Assembly: GCA_964492615.1 (NCBI GenBank)
Contig: CAZBKZ010000012.1
Coordinates: 1 to 57,765, forward strand
Reading direction: 5' to 3'
Origin: JAABTH01 sp964492615
Lineage (GTDB): Bacteria; Bacillota; Dethiobacteria; DTU022
Length of the DNA: 57,765 nt
The translations under genes and the position numbers were made by a program. The notes beneath the pieces were generated by a model. It had not been told where the DNA came from. It saw only the letters and a list, made by a program, of their open reading frames with translations, and ran no database searches. This document shows positions 1 through 9,076 of the stretch, piece after piece (positions within the stretch are counted from its first letter, which is position 1; every line of letters begins with the position of its first letter).

Positions 1-114
1 AGCGAGGGGTTGAAACTGAGCCGCTGCAATGACGCGCAGAGCGATCCGTGAGCGCCGGTTACTGCAGCAACCTAACCAGCCCTGCAGATCATTATATTAT
101 AGTAAACCAATTGA
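1..114. other. Unassigned window-edge region with a structured segment
   Basis: I recognise no gene here. A short plus-strand frame is open from the window edge to a TGA at 49-51, so these bases could be the end of a gene lying outside the window. Bases about 23-72 can fold: a GCTGCA arm near 23 can pair with TGCAGC near 62, with partial pairing inside. On the minus strand a TATAAT-like element near 95-105 precedes this structured stretch, so a small RNA read leftward is possible. I could not match it to tmRNA, SRP RNA, 6S RNA, RNase P or a known riboswitch. Confidence 0.25.
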
Positions 115-141
115 AACGGCAGCCTTTTATTGGCTGCCGTT
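115..141 (-). terminator. Hairpin after the hisS-aspS gene
   Basis: A perfect 10-bp inverted repeat, AACGGCAGCC and GGCTGCCGTT, with a 7-base loop lies about 30 bases past the stop codon of the tRNA synthetase gene. On the minus strand it is followed by TTTCAATTGG, a poor U-tract. On the plus strand it is followed by an AT-rich run. It probably ends the long minus-strand operon and may act in both directions. Confidence 0.6.
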
Positions 142-169
142 ATAATATTTAAACGAGAAAAAGTTAATG

Positions 170-3100
170 TTACTCTTTTTCCTCCTCTACAAGTTCTATC
201 TTCAACTCATTAAGCTGTTCCGGGTCAACACTTTCCGGGGCACCTGTCATCAGGCAACTTGCCGCAGCAGTTTTCGGGAAAGGGATTACCTGACGGATAG
301 ATTCATCACCGCTAATAAGAGCTATCATCCTGTCCAGCCCCAAAGCCAGTCCTCCATGGGGCGGAGCCCCGTAAGACAGGGCTTCTAGTAAAAAGCCAAA
401 TTTTTCGTTACGCTGTTCTTCTGTCAAACCGAGCAGTTCAAAAATAGTATTTTGCACTTCCCTGTCATGAATACGAATGCTGCCCCCGCCAATTTCCACC
501 CCGTTAAGAACCAGGTCATAAGCCTGGGCGCGCACTGCCAGGGGCTCACTTTTCAGTCTTGACATATCCTCAATTTTGGGCGAAGTAAAAGGGTGATGTT
601 TTGAATCGTAACGCTTTTCTTCCTGATCATATTCAAATAGCGGAAAGTCAATAACCCAGAGGAAATGAGGCTCATCAGTAAGGTTAGCCGGTGCAAGCCT
701 GTTTCGTAAATGGCCAAGCACCTCGCAGGTTGTTTCCCAAGTGTCGGCCACAAAAAGCATTACATCTCCCGGTTCCGCTTTCAGTGAAACAGTTATTTCA
801 TCCATCAAACCTTTTTCAAAAAACTTACTGATCGGAGAGCGCCATCCGGATTCTTCAACAAAAGCCCAGGCCAAACCTTTTGCCCCAAGCTGCCGGGAGA
901 GAGCAGTGAGGTCATCCAGCTCTTTGCGGCTCATTTTTGCACCTTTTTCAACCCGTAAACCTTTAACGGAGCCACCCCCGTCAACTGCCGACCGGAAAAC
1001 TTTAAAATCACATTTTTCCGCCACCGGGCTAATATCAACCAGTTCCATACCAAAACGCAGGTCGGGCTTATCCGAGCCAAAGCGGTTCATTGCCTCTTCA
1101 TATGGCATTCGCAGGAATGGCCTTTTTACTTCCACACCAAGCAGCTCTTTCCAGAGCAGGGCCATCATCCCTTCCAGCAGGGCAAAAAGGTTTTCACTGC
1201 CGAAGAAAGATGTTTCAATATCAATCTGGGTAAATTCAGGCTGTCGATCGGCTCGAAGGTCTTCATCACGGAAGCAGCGGGCAATCTGAAAATAACGCTC
1301 AAAACCGCTAACCATTAAAAGCTGTTTGAAAAGCTGCGGTGATTGCGGCAGAGCATAAAATGATCCCCCATGCAGACGGCTGGGGACTAGAAAATCCCTG
1401 GCTCCTTCGGGTGTGCTGCGGGTAAGCATGGGAGTTTCCACTTCAAGAAAATCATAGCGGTCCATGTAATCCCTGATCAGCTTTACCGCCCGGTGACGGA
1501 GCTGTATTCGTTTAGCCATTTCCGGTCTGCGCAGGTCGAGATAGCGATAGCGTAAACGTAAATTTTCATCGACATTAATATCATCTTCAATATAAAACGG
1601 CGGTGTTTTGGATTTATTATACACTTTCATTTTATCAACATATAACTCTACTTCACCCGTTGGCAATGAAGGGTTGATGTTTTCATCAGTTCTCTTAACA
1701 ACTTCACCTTCAACCGCAATTACAAATTCACTGCGCAATCCTTCTGCTTCCCGGAAAAGTTCAACCCCGAGACGCTGATCGAAAACAAGCTGCATGATAC
1801 CGGTACGATCCCTCAGATCAATAAAAATTAATCCACCATGATCCCTGCGCCGTCCGACCCATCCGGCCAGTTTCACCCTCTGCCCTGCAAAAGAAGGGTC
1901 AATTACCCCACAGTAATGGGTTTTATCTGTATATGCTCCGGGCGCGGGCAGCTTCAACTCTCTTGCTGTATCTTCAACATGATTACTTTCTTTTTGATCA
2001 CCGGCTATCAGCATTACTGATAAAGCATCACGGTTTACTTCCACTTGTTCTCCTCCCTGCATATCACGCAGGATAACCAGGTTGCCGGCTATTTCTTCTT
2101 CGCCAATTATAATAACCTTTTTGTATTTTTTCCTTCCGGCATATTTCATCTGCGCTTTCAGGCTTCTACCAAGCAGATCTACTTCAGCTGCAATGCCTTT
2201 TTCACGTAGCTGCCCGGCTAAAAGCAGGGCTTCACCTTCAAGTTCCTTACCGGCAGTTGCAATAAAAACAGGCTCGCCTGTTTCAAAGGCTGCTTTCGAC
2301 CAGTCCATGGCCAGCATAACCCGCTCTTTACCGAAAGCAACGCCGACAGCAGGAGTATATGGGCCCCCGATATATTCGGCCAGGTGATCGTAACGACCAC
2401 CACCACAAATTGAAGCCTGGGCGCCTTCACCACCAGCTGTAATCTCAAATGCTGTTCTGGTATAGTAGTCTAACCCCCTGACCAGACTGCTGTTTAAATT
2501 GAAGGGGATATCCATCTTCTTCAGATAAGCCTGCAGGTCGTTAAAATGCTTGCTGCAATCTGCACAGAGATGCTCTGTTATCCTGGGCGCTCCAACCACA
2601 AGCTTCTGGCAACCCTCTTCCTTGCAGTCTAGGACGCGCATCGGGTTTGTTTTGTAGCGTTTACGGCAATCGGAACATAAGTCTTCCTGGATATTACCCA
2701 GGTAAGGCAGCAATGCTTCCCTGTATGCCGGGCGGCAGACCGGGCAGCCAACGCTGTTTAGCTCGATAGAAAGGTTCTCCAGTTTAAGACTGTTAAAAAA
2801 ATGATAACAAAATGAAATAATCTCGGCATCGGCTGTTGCATTTTCAGCACCGATAATTTCCAGGCCAAATTGATGAAACTGACGATAGCGTCCGGCCTGG
2901 GGACGATCATATCTAAACATGGGCCCACTGTAATAAAGCTTGGTAGGTTGTGGCTTTTCACCAAGGTTATGTTCAAGGTAAGCCCTGACTACAGCAGCAG
3001 TCAGTTCCGGCCTCAGGGTAAGATCACGACCGCCACGATCTTTAAAAGAGTACATTTCTTTTGAAACTATATCACTGTCTTCGCCAACACTGCGGGCAAA

Positions 3101-3247
3101 CAGTTCAGTTTGTTCAAAAATTGGGGTACGTATTTCTCCAAATCCATATAGATTGCAAAAATCCCTGTACCTGGTTTCCAAATATTGCCATTTATCTGAT
3201 TCGTCGGGAAGAATGTCCCTTGTTCCGCGTGGGGCCTTATAATCCAT
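170..3247 (-). CDS. hisS-aspS: Histidyl-tRNA synthetase fused to aspartyl-tRNA synthetase (single reading frame)
   Basis: One uninterrupted frame of about 1,025 residues carries two complete class II synthetases. Residues 1 to about 420 are HisRS: the KAPRGTRDILP start, motif 2 (FRYDRPQAGRYRQFHQFG), the LVRGLDYYTRTAFE signature, and a C-terminal anticodon-binding domain ending near VNRDALSVML. A linker of about 30 residues leads to full bacterial AspRS: the N-terminal OB fold (GWVGRRRDHGG), motif 2 (FRDEDLRADRQPEFTQ), the GAD insertion, and motif 3 (GGLALGLDRMIALI). In related bacteria these are two adjacent genes. I see no stop, frameshift, or Shine-Dalgarno site with a start at the junction (about 1960-2040). 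The ATG at 3247 is chosen because GAGAGGAGC lies just upstream; the ATG at 3250 and a farther one at 3268 are less well placed. It lies 24 bases after dtd. The His after RRRD is a residue linked to non-discriminating bacterial AspRS, which would charge both tRNA-Asp and tRNA-Asn. Confidence 0.93.
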   Translation of the reverse strand: MDYKAPRGTRDILPDESDKWQYLETRYRDFCNLYGFGEIRTPIFEQTELFARSVGEDSDIVSKEMYSFKDRGGRDLTLRPELTAAVVRAYLEHNLGEKPQPTKLYYSGPMFRYDRPQAGRYRQFHQFGLEIIGAENATADAEIISFCYHFFNSLKLENLSIELNSVGCPVCRPAYREALLPYLGNIQEDLCSDCRKRYKTNPMRVLDCKEEGCQKLVVGAPRITEHLCADCSKHFNDLQAYLKKMDIPFNLNSSLVRGLDYYTRTAFEITAGGEGAQASICGGGRYDHLAEYIGGPYTPAVGVAFGKERVMLAMDWSKAAFETGEPVFIATAGKELEGEALLLAGQLREKGIAAEVDLLGRSLKAQMKYAGRKKYKKVIIIGEEEIAGNLVILRDMQGGEQVEVNRDALSVMLIAGDQKESNHVEDTARELKLPAPGAYTDKTHYCGVIDPSFAGQRVKLAGWVGRRRDHGGLIFIDLRDRTGIMQLVFDQRLGVELFREAEGLRSEFVIAVEGEVVKRTDENINPSLPTGEVELYVDKMKVYNKSKTPPFYIEDDINVDENLRLRYRYLDLRRPEMAKRIQLRHRAVKLIRDYMDRYDFLEVETPMLTRSTPEGARDFLVPSRLHGGSFYALPQSPQLFKQLLMVSGFERYFQIARCFRDEDLRADRQPEFTQIDIETSFFGSENLFALLEGMMALLWKELLGVEVKRPFLRMPYEEAMNRFGSDKPDLRFGMELVDISPVAEKCDFKVFRSAVDGGGSVKGLRVEKGAKMSRKELDDLTALSRQLGAKGLAWAFVEESGWRSPISKFFEKGLMDEITVSLKAEPGDVMLFVADTWETTCEVLGHLRNRLAPANLTDEPHFLWVIDFPLFEYDQEEKRYDSKHHPFTSPKIEDMSRLKSEPLAVRAQAYDLVLNGVEIGGGSIRIHDREVQNTIFELLGLTEEQRNEKFGFLLEALSYGAPPHGGLALGLDRMIALISGDESIRQVIPFPKTAAASCLMTGAPESVDPEQLNELKIELVEEEKE

Positions 3248-3271
3248 CATGTTGCTCCTCTCTATCATGCT

Positions 3272-3721
3272 TTAAAATAATCTCTTACTATCAAGTAATA
3301 TTGTAACCGGTCCATCATTGTCAACAAAAATTCGCATTTCTGCCTGAAACTGCCCGGTAGCTACATTGAGACCGTCCTGACTTAGGCATTCACAAAAATA
3401 TTCATATAACTTCTCTGCCTGCTCAGGCGGTGCTGCTGCCGAAAAACCGGGACGTCTTCCCTTACGGCAATCACCGTAAAGCGTAAACTGTGATATGGCC
3501 AAAATTGAAAAACCTTTTTCTTGCACGGAAATATTCATCAACCCAGCTTCATCTTCAAATATACGCAGGCCGGATATTTTTGCTGCCAGGTAATCAGCAT
3601 CGGATTTCTCATCCTCGCGTCCCACACCCAGGAATACTGCCAACCCCGGGCCAATTTTTCCTACAGTTTTTCCTTCGACATCCACGCCTGCCCTATGGAC
3701 GCGTTGCACAACTGCCCGCAT
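3272..3721 (-). CDS. dtd: D-aminoacyl-tRNA deacylase
   Basis: Cytosolic proofreading enzyme that hydrolyses D-aminoacyl-tRNA (and glycyl-tRNA-Ala), recycling the tRNA. The 149-residue length is normal for DTD. The MRAVVQRV start, the SQFTLYGD active-site motif (about residues 77-84) and the NxGPVT-type motif near the C-terminus (DNDGPVTILL) are all present, so the protein looks intact. The ATG follows AAGGAGGAAATT, a strong ribosome site. It sits between relA and the tRNA synthetase gene, the usual clostridial order, and is probably cotranscribed with both. Confidence 0.95.
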   Translation of the reverse strand: MRAVVQRVHRAGVDVEGKTVGKIGPGLAVFLGVGREDEKSDADYLAAKISGLRIFEDEAGLMNISVQEKGFSILAISQFTLYGDCRKGRRPGFSAAAPPEQAEKLYEYFCECLSQDGLNVATGQFQAEMRIFVDNDGPVTILLDSKRLF

Positions 3722-3799
3722 AATTTCCTCCTTCTAAACTTTTTACAAACGCCAAAACTGTCAAAAAAACCGGGCCAGAATAAAACTGTTTCTACCCGA

Positions 3800-5986
3800 T
3801 TAGCTATTTGAGCCGTAGACATATCTCTGGACAGAATAAACATCCTTGAGCTTACGTATCTTGGTCATAATCTGCTCCAGGTGTAACTGATCCCTGACTA
3901 TCATGGTTACATGAATTATGGCTACCCTGTTTTTATCTGTTTTAGCCGAGATGGCAGTTATTTCGATTTTACTTTCACTTATCGCCGTCATAACATCAGA
4001 TAATAAGTTTTTTCTGTCGTTGGCAGTCACTTCTATTTCAACAGGATACGCTGCGCTAGTTTCATTTTCCCATATTGCTTTAAGGAAACGACCGTTATCT
4101 TTACTATAATGGGAAAGGTTAGGACAATCACTGCGATGGACTGTTACTCCCCTTCCCCTGGTTACAAAACCGACTATATCATCTCCGGGCACGGGATTGC
4201 AACAGCGGGCAACCCGCATCAGGATGTTGTCCATGCCTTCTATCGCCACCCCGGGTGAGCCCTGCTTGCTGCGCTTTACCGGCTTAAACTCGGGAATGAC
4301 CTCTTCCTCTTCCTTATCGCTTTTCCTGCTTTTGTACTCTTCCTTTAACCGGCTGATTACCTGGTGCACAGAAACCCCGCCGTAACCTACTGCAGCGTAC
4401 AAATCGTCAACCGACATCAGATTGAAGGAGCGGCCGACTTCCTCGAGCATATCATTTTTTATATTCATCCTCTGCTCGACAGTTACCCGCCGGATCTCTT
4501 TTTCAATCATTTCGCGCCCTTTTTCGATGTTTTCTTCACGGCGCTCCTTTTTAAACCATGAGCGGATTTTGCTCTTGGCATGTGATGTTTTAACCAGTTT
4601 GAGCCAGTCACGGCTTGGAGAGCCCTGTTTGGATGTTACAACTTCAACCATGTCACCCGTTTTTAATTTGTAGTCAAGGGGAACAAGCCTGCCGTTAACG
4701 CGGGCTCCCGTGCAGCGATGTCCGATATCTGTGTGAATTTTATAGGCAAAGTCAAGGGTTACCGAACCTGCAGGCAGGTCAATCACATCGCCCTTGGGTG
4801 TAAAAACAAAAACCTCATCAGTAAACAGATCGCCTTTAAGATCCTTAAGAAAGTCACGGGCATCGCGGTAATCGTGCTGCCACTCGAGCAGCTGACGCAG
4901 CCAGATCAGCTTTTCATCCAGCTCATCGGAACTTTTTACTTTTTCTTTATAACGCCAGTGAGCAGCAATACCATATTCAGCCGTGCGGTGCATATCCCAG
5001 GTCCTGATTTGAATCTCGGCCAGTTCATTTTCCGCAGCAAAAACTGTAGTATGAAGCGATTGATACATGTTGGGCTTGGGCATGGCGATAAAATCTTTAA
5101 AACGTCCGGGAATCGGTTTCCATATAGTATGGACTATCCCCAGGGTGTGATAACAATCTTTAACTGAATCAACAATTATTCTAACTGCAGTAAGATCATA
5201 TATTTCGTTAAGATCTTTCCCCTGGGCTTTCATTTTATTATAAATGCTGTAAAGGTGCTTGGGTCTTCCCTGTATTTCAGCCTTGATTGATGCTTCTGAA
5301 AGATAATCCTGTAAAATCCAAATGATTCTGTTGATAAAATGCTCTCTTTCGCGCCTTTTTTTAGCCAGCTTTTCAACCAGGTGAAAATACTCGTTCGGCT
5401 GCAGGTAGCGAAAAGCCAGGTCTTCTAGTTCCCACTTGATCATATAAATTCCAAGGCGGTGAGCCAGCGGAGCGTAAATCTCCAGGGTCTCCCGGGCAAT
5501 CTCCTTCTGCTTATGAGTATTCAAATAGCGCAGGGTACGAAGGTTATGAGTTCGGTCGGCCAGTTTTATCAACACCACACGAATATCCTGGGCCATGGCG
5601 ATAAACATCTTGCGTAAAGTTTCAGCCTGCTGTTCTTCCTTGGACGTAAAATCAAGACGGCTGAGTTTGGTTACACCATCCACCAGGGAAGCAACCTCGT
5701 CTCCAAACTCGCTTTTAATCTGATCAAGGGTTATTTCAGTGTCTTCAACAACATCATGAAGCAACCCGGCAATAATCGTCACCAGGTCAAGTTCAAGCTC
5801 GGCCAGGATCAGGACAACACCTAGCGGATGAATAATATATGATTCACCAGATTCACGCAGCTGGCCGGAATGGGCCTTCAGCGAGAACTGGTAGGCCTTC
5901 TCCACCAGGGTCCAATCCTCAAGGTTGGGATAATATTTTTTGATCCTGTTCTTGAGATCGATCAATTTTTTTTCTTTGACGACCAT
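3800..5986 (-). CDS. relA: RelA/SpoT-family (p)ppGpp synthetase/hydrolase
   Basis: Long-form bifunctional RSH protein of 728 residues that makes and degrades the stringent-response alarmone. Domains in order: an HD hydrolase with GLLHDVVEDTEI near residue 75, a synthetase domain with YNKMKAQGK and the YDLTAVRIIV region (about 235-350), a TGS domain (DEVFVFTPKGDVIDLPAGS, about 390-450), a helical and Cys-containing conserved region (RVARCCNPVPGDDIVGFVTRGRG, about 590), and a C-terminal ACT domain (about 655-728). The HD motif is intact, so hydrolase activity is likely kept. The ribosome site is weak (GGGGCAGTGA). A good promoter lies about 90 bases upstream. In many clostridia an apt gene separates recJ and relA; it is absent here. 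Confidence 0.96.
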   Translation of the reverse strand: MVVKEKKLIDLKNRIKKYYPNLEDWTLVEKAYQFSLKAHSGQLRESGESYIIHPLGVVLILAELELDLVTIIAGLLHDVVEDTEITLDQIKSEFGDEVASLVDGVTKLSRLDFTSKEEQQAETLRKMFIAMAQDIRVVLIKLADRTHNLRTLRYLNTHKQKEIARETLEIYAPLAHRLGIYMIKWELEDLAFRYLQPNEYFHLVEKLAKKRREREHFINRIIWILQDYLSEASIKAEIQGRPKHLYSIYNKMKAQGKDLNEIYDLTAVRIIVDSVKDCYHTLGIVHTIWKPIPGRFKDFIAMPKPNMYQSLHTTVFAAENELAEIQIRTWDMHRTAEYGIAAHWRYKEKVKSSDELDEKLIWLRQLLEWQHDYRDARDFLKDLKGDLFTDEVFVFTPKGDVIDLPAGSVTLDFAYKIHTDIGHRCTGARVNGRLVPLDYKLKTGDMVEVVTSKQGSPSRDWLKLVKTSHAKSKIRSWFKKERREENIEKGREMIEKEIRRVTVEQRMNIKNDMLEEVGRSFNLMSVDDLYAAVGYGGVSVHQVISRLKEEYKSRKSDKEEEEVIPEFKPVKRSKQGSPGVAIEGMDNILMRVARCCNPVPGDDIVGFVTRGRGVTVHRSDCPNLSHYSKDNGRFLKAIWENETSAAYPVEIEVTANDRKNLLSDVMTAISESKIEITAISAKTDKNRVAIIHVTMIVRDQLHLEQIMTKIRKLKDVYSVQRYVYGSNS

Positions 5987-6073
5987 TTTTCACTGCCCCG
6001 ATTTTCTTCTGATAGGATTTGTACGTCGGCCAGGTTCGAAAGACAAACTGCTGAAATAATTAAATACGCCTGG

Positions 6074-6102
6074 ATTATATAATACTAAATAACAGAAGTA
6101 AA
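6074..6102 (-). promoter_or_regulatory. Predicted sigma-A promoter for relA-dtd-hisS/aspS
   Basis: On the minus strand, TTTACT (-35) and TATAAT (-10, perfect) are separated by exactly 17 bases. The site lies in the 195-base gap between recJ and relA and points at relA, with a leader of about 80 bases. The rest of that gap shows nothing recognisable. Confidence 0.55.
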
Positions 6103-6181
6103 TTCTATAGCAGCATTGATTAAAGGCTTCCGGAGACAAAGCAGGAAAACTCTCCCCCGGTTTAAAGCAGTTATCTGTTTG

Positions 6182-8602
6182 TCAAACCAGGCTTCGGAAA
6201 TACTTCGAGAGCTCGGCAGGTGAAGATTCAAGCAACATCTTTTGGAATTCATTGCAGGCAGAGCGGCGTTTTTCCATATCGGAAAAGGTAGCTGATTTTG
6301 CAAGAATTGAAGACCAGTTTTGAAAAAGCTGATCGGAATCGACATCTTTTTTAATAGAAGCTAGTATACCGGTTTCAGTAATTACAGCCTCCACCCGCCT
6401 CCAGAATGTTAAAGCCGGTTTAAAACCAATTGCTTCCTCCATCTTCAGGTAATCTTCCCCGGAAAATGTCATTTTCTCTGCTTCGAGAAACAATTCCACC
6501 ACTTTCCTAAGAATGTCGCTGGTAGGCAGCGTATAATCAAGTATATTGCGGTTAACCAGAATATCCCGCTTGTTAAAGAGAAGGTAAATTGTAGCCTTCC
6601 CTGCATTTCCGGCAGCTTTAATTAATGGTTTAATTAATTCTTCCGTCAGGGGCAGCTCATAGAGGATAACTCTTGAAACAGCCTCCGGAATTTTTTGCTT
6701 ACCATTTAGACTGCCGCTGGTGATCAAATGGCATTCCTTACCGGGGCGGCACTTTTCCTCAATACGGCGCCGGCTTGACAGGGTGGAAAGGAATACTGCT
6801 GTGCTGTTACCAGGTTTGTTAACAAGCTCCCGCAGGCAACCAATACGATCGGTGGTTCCGCGTTTATCAACCACGCTTAAACCACCATATTCATCTCCAT
6901 CGCTGAACTGGATATCTTTTGTTTCAACATTAAGTGTTTTGTTTTCACGAAAAAAACCGGATTTTAATCTGAAAGCAAGGTTGATCGAACGCCCGGGCTC
7001 CAGCTTCGGTTCAAGAGCAGCAGCTGAAAAGAAAATGGGCGCTATGGTCCTTCTTCCTTTTTTTAAATTAAGCTTGAGGTGTTTTTCATCGGAACCTACC
7101 AGTTTCCATGAAGAAAGTTCCCAGTCACGGCTGGCAAAAAGGGGTGAAGGATTTGCCTGTCCGAAAGGTTCAAGCTGCTTTACAAAATCAGCCAGTTCGA
7201 AGCTAATTTCCTCATCTTCCAGCTCAACTTCAATGTTAAGAGCCGGGAGCAACTTTTCTTTTTTGAAGCTTGCAAGGGCAAAACGATTCAGGCTATCCCG
7301 GAGTAAACCACAATTAGCTTTAGGAATGGTGAAGCCGGCAGCCTGCTCATGTCCCCCAAACCTGGTCAATAAATCAGAAGATGACGACAGGGCGGCGGTA
7401 ATGTCAAAGCCCGGAATGCTACGAGCCGAACCACGCCCCACATCACCATCGAGGGCAATGAGAGCAACGGGGCGATAAAACTTTTCAACCAGCCGGGAAG
7501 CGACAATGCCAATAACCCCGTGATGCCAGCTTTCAGCAGCCAGGGTAATTATGCCCTGTTCGGGCTTTGCCAACTGCTCAAGAGCTGCTTTTTCTGCTTC
7601 TTCCAGGATTTTGCGCTCGGTAGCCCGTCGCTCCTGATTAACCTGGAAAAGTTTTTCTGCCAGGAGAGCCGCCTTGTCCGGATCGTTCTCCAGTAGCATT
7701 TCTGCCGCGGGCAGCGCTTCTCCCATTCGGCCGGCAGCATTAATAGCAGGTGCAAAAATAAAAGAGAGGGAATGAGATGAAATTCGATCTGCACTGAGAC
7801 CGGATAAATCAGCCAAGGCTTTTAAGCCAGGCCTTCTCAGTTTTCGTAAAACTTCCAGGCCGGAAGAGATTATAAGCCTGTTTTCATCAAGAACTGAAAC
7901 CACGTCGGCAGCCGTTCCCAGGGCAGCCAGATCCAGCAGCTCTTCAGGGAAAGCATATCCCAGCTTCAGGTATATTGCAGTAGCCAGCTTAAAGGCAATA
8001 CCGGCTCCGGATAATTCTTTATATGGATAAGAGCAACCACCCTGTAGAGGGTTTAAGAGAATTTGCCCTTCAGGCATTGCCGATAGCGGCAAATGGTGAT
8101 CGGTAATAAGCAGGTCGAGACCCAGTTCCCTGGCATAAAGCGCTTCTTCAACTGCATTTGTCCCACAGTCGACTGTTATTACCAGGTCTGTTCCGTTTTC
8201 TTTAAGTTGTTTCAGAGGTTCACAGTGTAAACCATACCCCTCATCGAAACGACTGGGCAGATAATAATCTATATGCCCACCGCACCTGCGCAGTGACTCG
8301 ATCATTATAACAGATGCCGTAATTCCGTCGGCATCGTAATCACCATAAACCGTGATTTTCTCTCCTGCCTCAAGTGCTATCAGCAGGCGCTCTACCACCC
8401 GATCCATGTTTAACATCAACCACGGATCATACAGATTATTGATATCAGGTGACAAAAAAGCCCGGGCTTGTTCAGGATCACTTATCCCACGGTTTAGCAG
8501 GAGCCGGGCCAGGGCCGGTGGCACATCAAGTTCACCAGCCAGTTCCAGGGTCAGGCCCTTTTTATCATCCGGCCAGACCCACTCTTTTCCACATAAACTC
8601 AT
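6182..8602 (-). CDS. recJ: Single-stranded-DNA-specific exonuclease RecJ
   Basis: A 5'-3' single-strand DNA exonuclease of the DHH phosphoesterase superfamily used in recombination and repair. It has 806 residues, longer than the roughly 560-residue core because of a C-terminal extension of a kind common in Bacillota. The metal-binding motifs are visible: VYGDYDADGITA (about residue 84), VDCGTN and LLITDHH (about 140-165), and the DHHA1 region GGHEQAAGF (about 415). An OB-fold region follows, and the last 250 residues form the less conserved extension. The start overlaps the stop of the upstream LapA-like gene (ATGA), with GAGGTGG as ribosome site, so the two are translationally coupled. Confidence 0.95.
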   Translation of the reverse strand: MSLCGKEWVWPDDKKGLTLELAGELDVPPALARLLLNRGISDPEQARAFLSPDINNLYDPWLMLNMDRVVERLLIALEAGEKITVYGDYDADGITASVIMIESLRRCGGHIDYYLPSRFDEGYGLHCEPLKQLKENGTDLVITVDCGTNAVEEALYARELGLDLLITDHHLPLSAMPEGQILLNPLQGGCSYPYKELSGAGIAFKLATAIYLKLGYAFPEELLDLAALGTAADVVSVLDENRLIISSGLEVLRKLRRPGLKALADLSGLSADRISSHSLSFIFAPAINAAGRMGEALPAAEMLLENDPDKAALLAEKLFQVNQERRATERKILEEAEKAALEQLAKPEQGIITLAAESWHHGVIGIVASRLVEKFYRPVALIALDGDVGRGSARSIPGFDITAALSSSSDLLTRFGGHEQAAGFTIPKANCGLLRDSLNRFALASFKKEKLLPALNIEVELEDEEISFELADFVKQLEPFGQANPSPLFASRDWELSSWKLVGSDEKHLKLNLKKGRRTIAPIFFSAAALEPKLEPGRSINLAFRLKSGFFRENKTLNVETKDIQFSDGDEYGGLSVVDKRGTTDRIGCLRELVNKPGNSTAVFLSTLSSRRRIEEKCRPGKECHLITSGSLNGKQKIPEAVSRVILYELPLTEELIKPLIKAAGNAGKATIYLLFNKRDILVNRNILDYTLPTSDILRKVVELFLEAEKMTFSGEDYLKMEEAIGFKPALTFWRRVEAVITETGILASIKKDVDSDQLFQNWSSILAKSATFSDMEKRRSACNEFQKMLLESSPAELSKYFRSLV

Positions 8603-9045
8603 GAATTGTTATCTTCCACCTCTTCTTTAATCCTGTCTACCTGGTCAGCTGTATTGTCAGGTTCCGGCTCTGTTACCTGCTGGTCGGTGTGATTAAAAAC
8701 ACTTTCCTTTTCGTCTGATTCCAGGTCTTCCGGCACGGAAGAGCATTTATTAAGTTCAGCTTCAAGAAATAACTTCTCCTCTTCCACACTTTTTAACTTT
8801 TTACGGAGATCATCATGCTGATGACGCATTTCTCTGAATGTTAATGCCGTACGAATGGTACGGAAAAGGCTGAAAAGCCCCATTACCAGGGCGCCTGCAA
8901 AAGCCGAACCCAGTATGAGCAAGATCAGCGACACCTCACGGCGGCCAAATAGATAACTTACCGTAACGGTGTCATTATTCGCCAGGGCCACAATAGCAAT
9001 CAGCAAACTAAAAATCAATGCCAGAATAAGGTAAAAAGAACTCAC
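8599..9045 (-). CDS. LapA-domain (DUF1049) membrane protein
   Basis: A 148-residue membrane protein with two N-terminal hydrophobic segments (about residues 4-22 and 38-62), followed by a charged helical region likely to form a coiled coil (about 70-100) and an acidic, probably disordered tail. This matches the LapA/DUF1049 family, whose E. coli member helps lipopolysaccharide assembly. In a Gram-positive relative the role is unknown. The start is GTG after GGGGAGAGGTCAA. It lies between secF and recJ and overlaps recJ by four bases. Confidence 0.75.
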   Translation of the reverse strand: MSSFYLILALIFSLLIAIVALANNDTVTVSYLFGRREVSLILLILGSAFAGALVMGLFSLFRTIRTALTFREMRHQHDDLRKKLKSVEEEKLFLEAELNKCSSVPEDLESDEKESVFNHTDQQVTEPEPDNTADQVDRIKEEVEDNNS

Positions 9046-9076
9046 TTGACCTCTCCCCTTCTCAGCATAACCGTTT

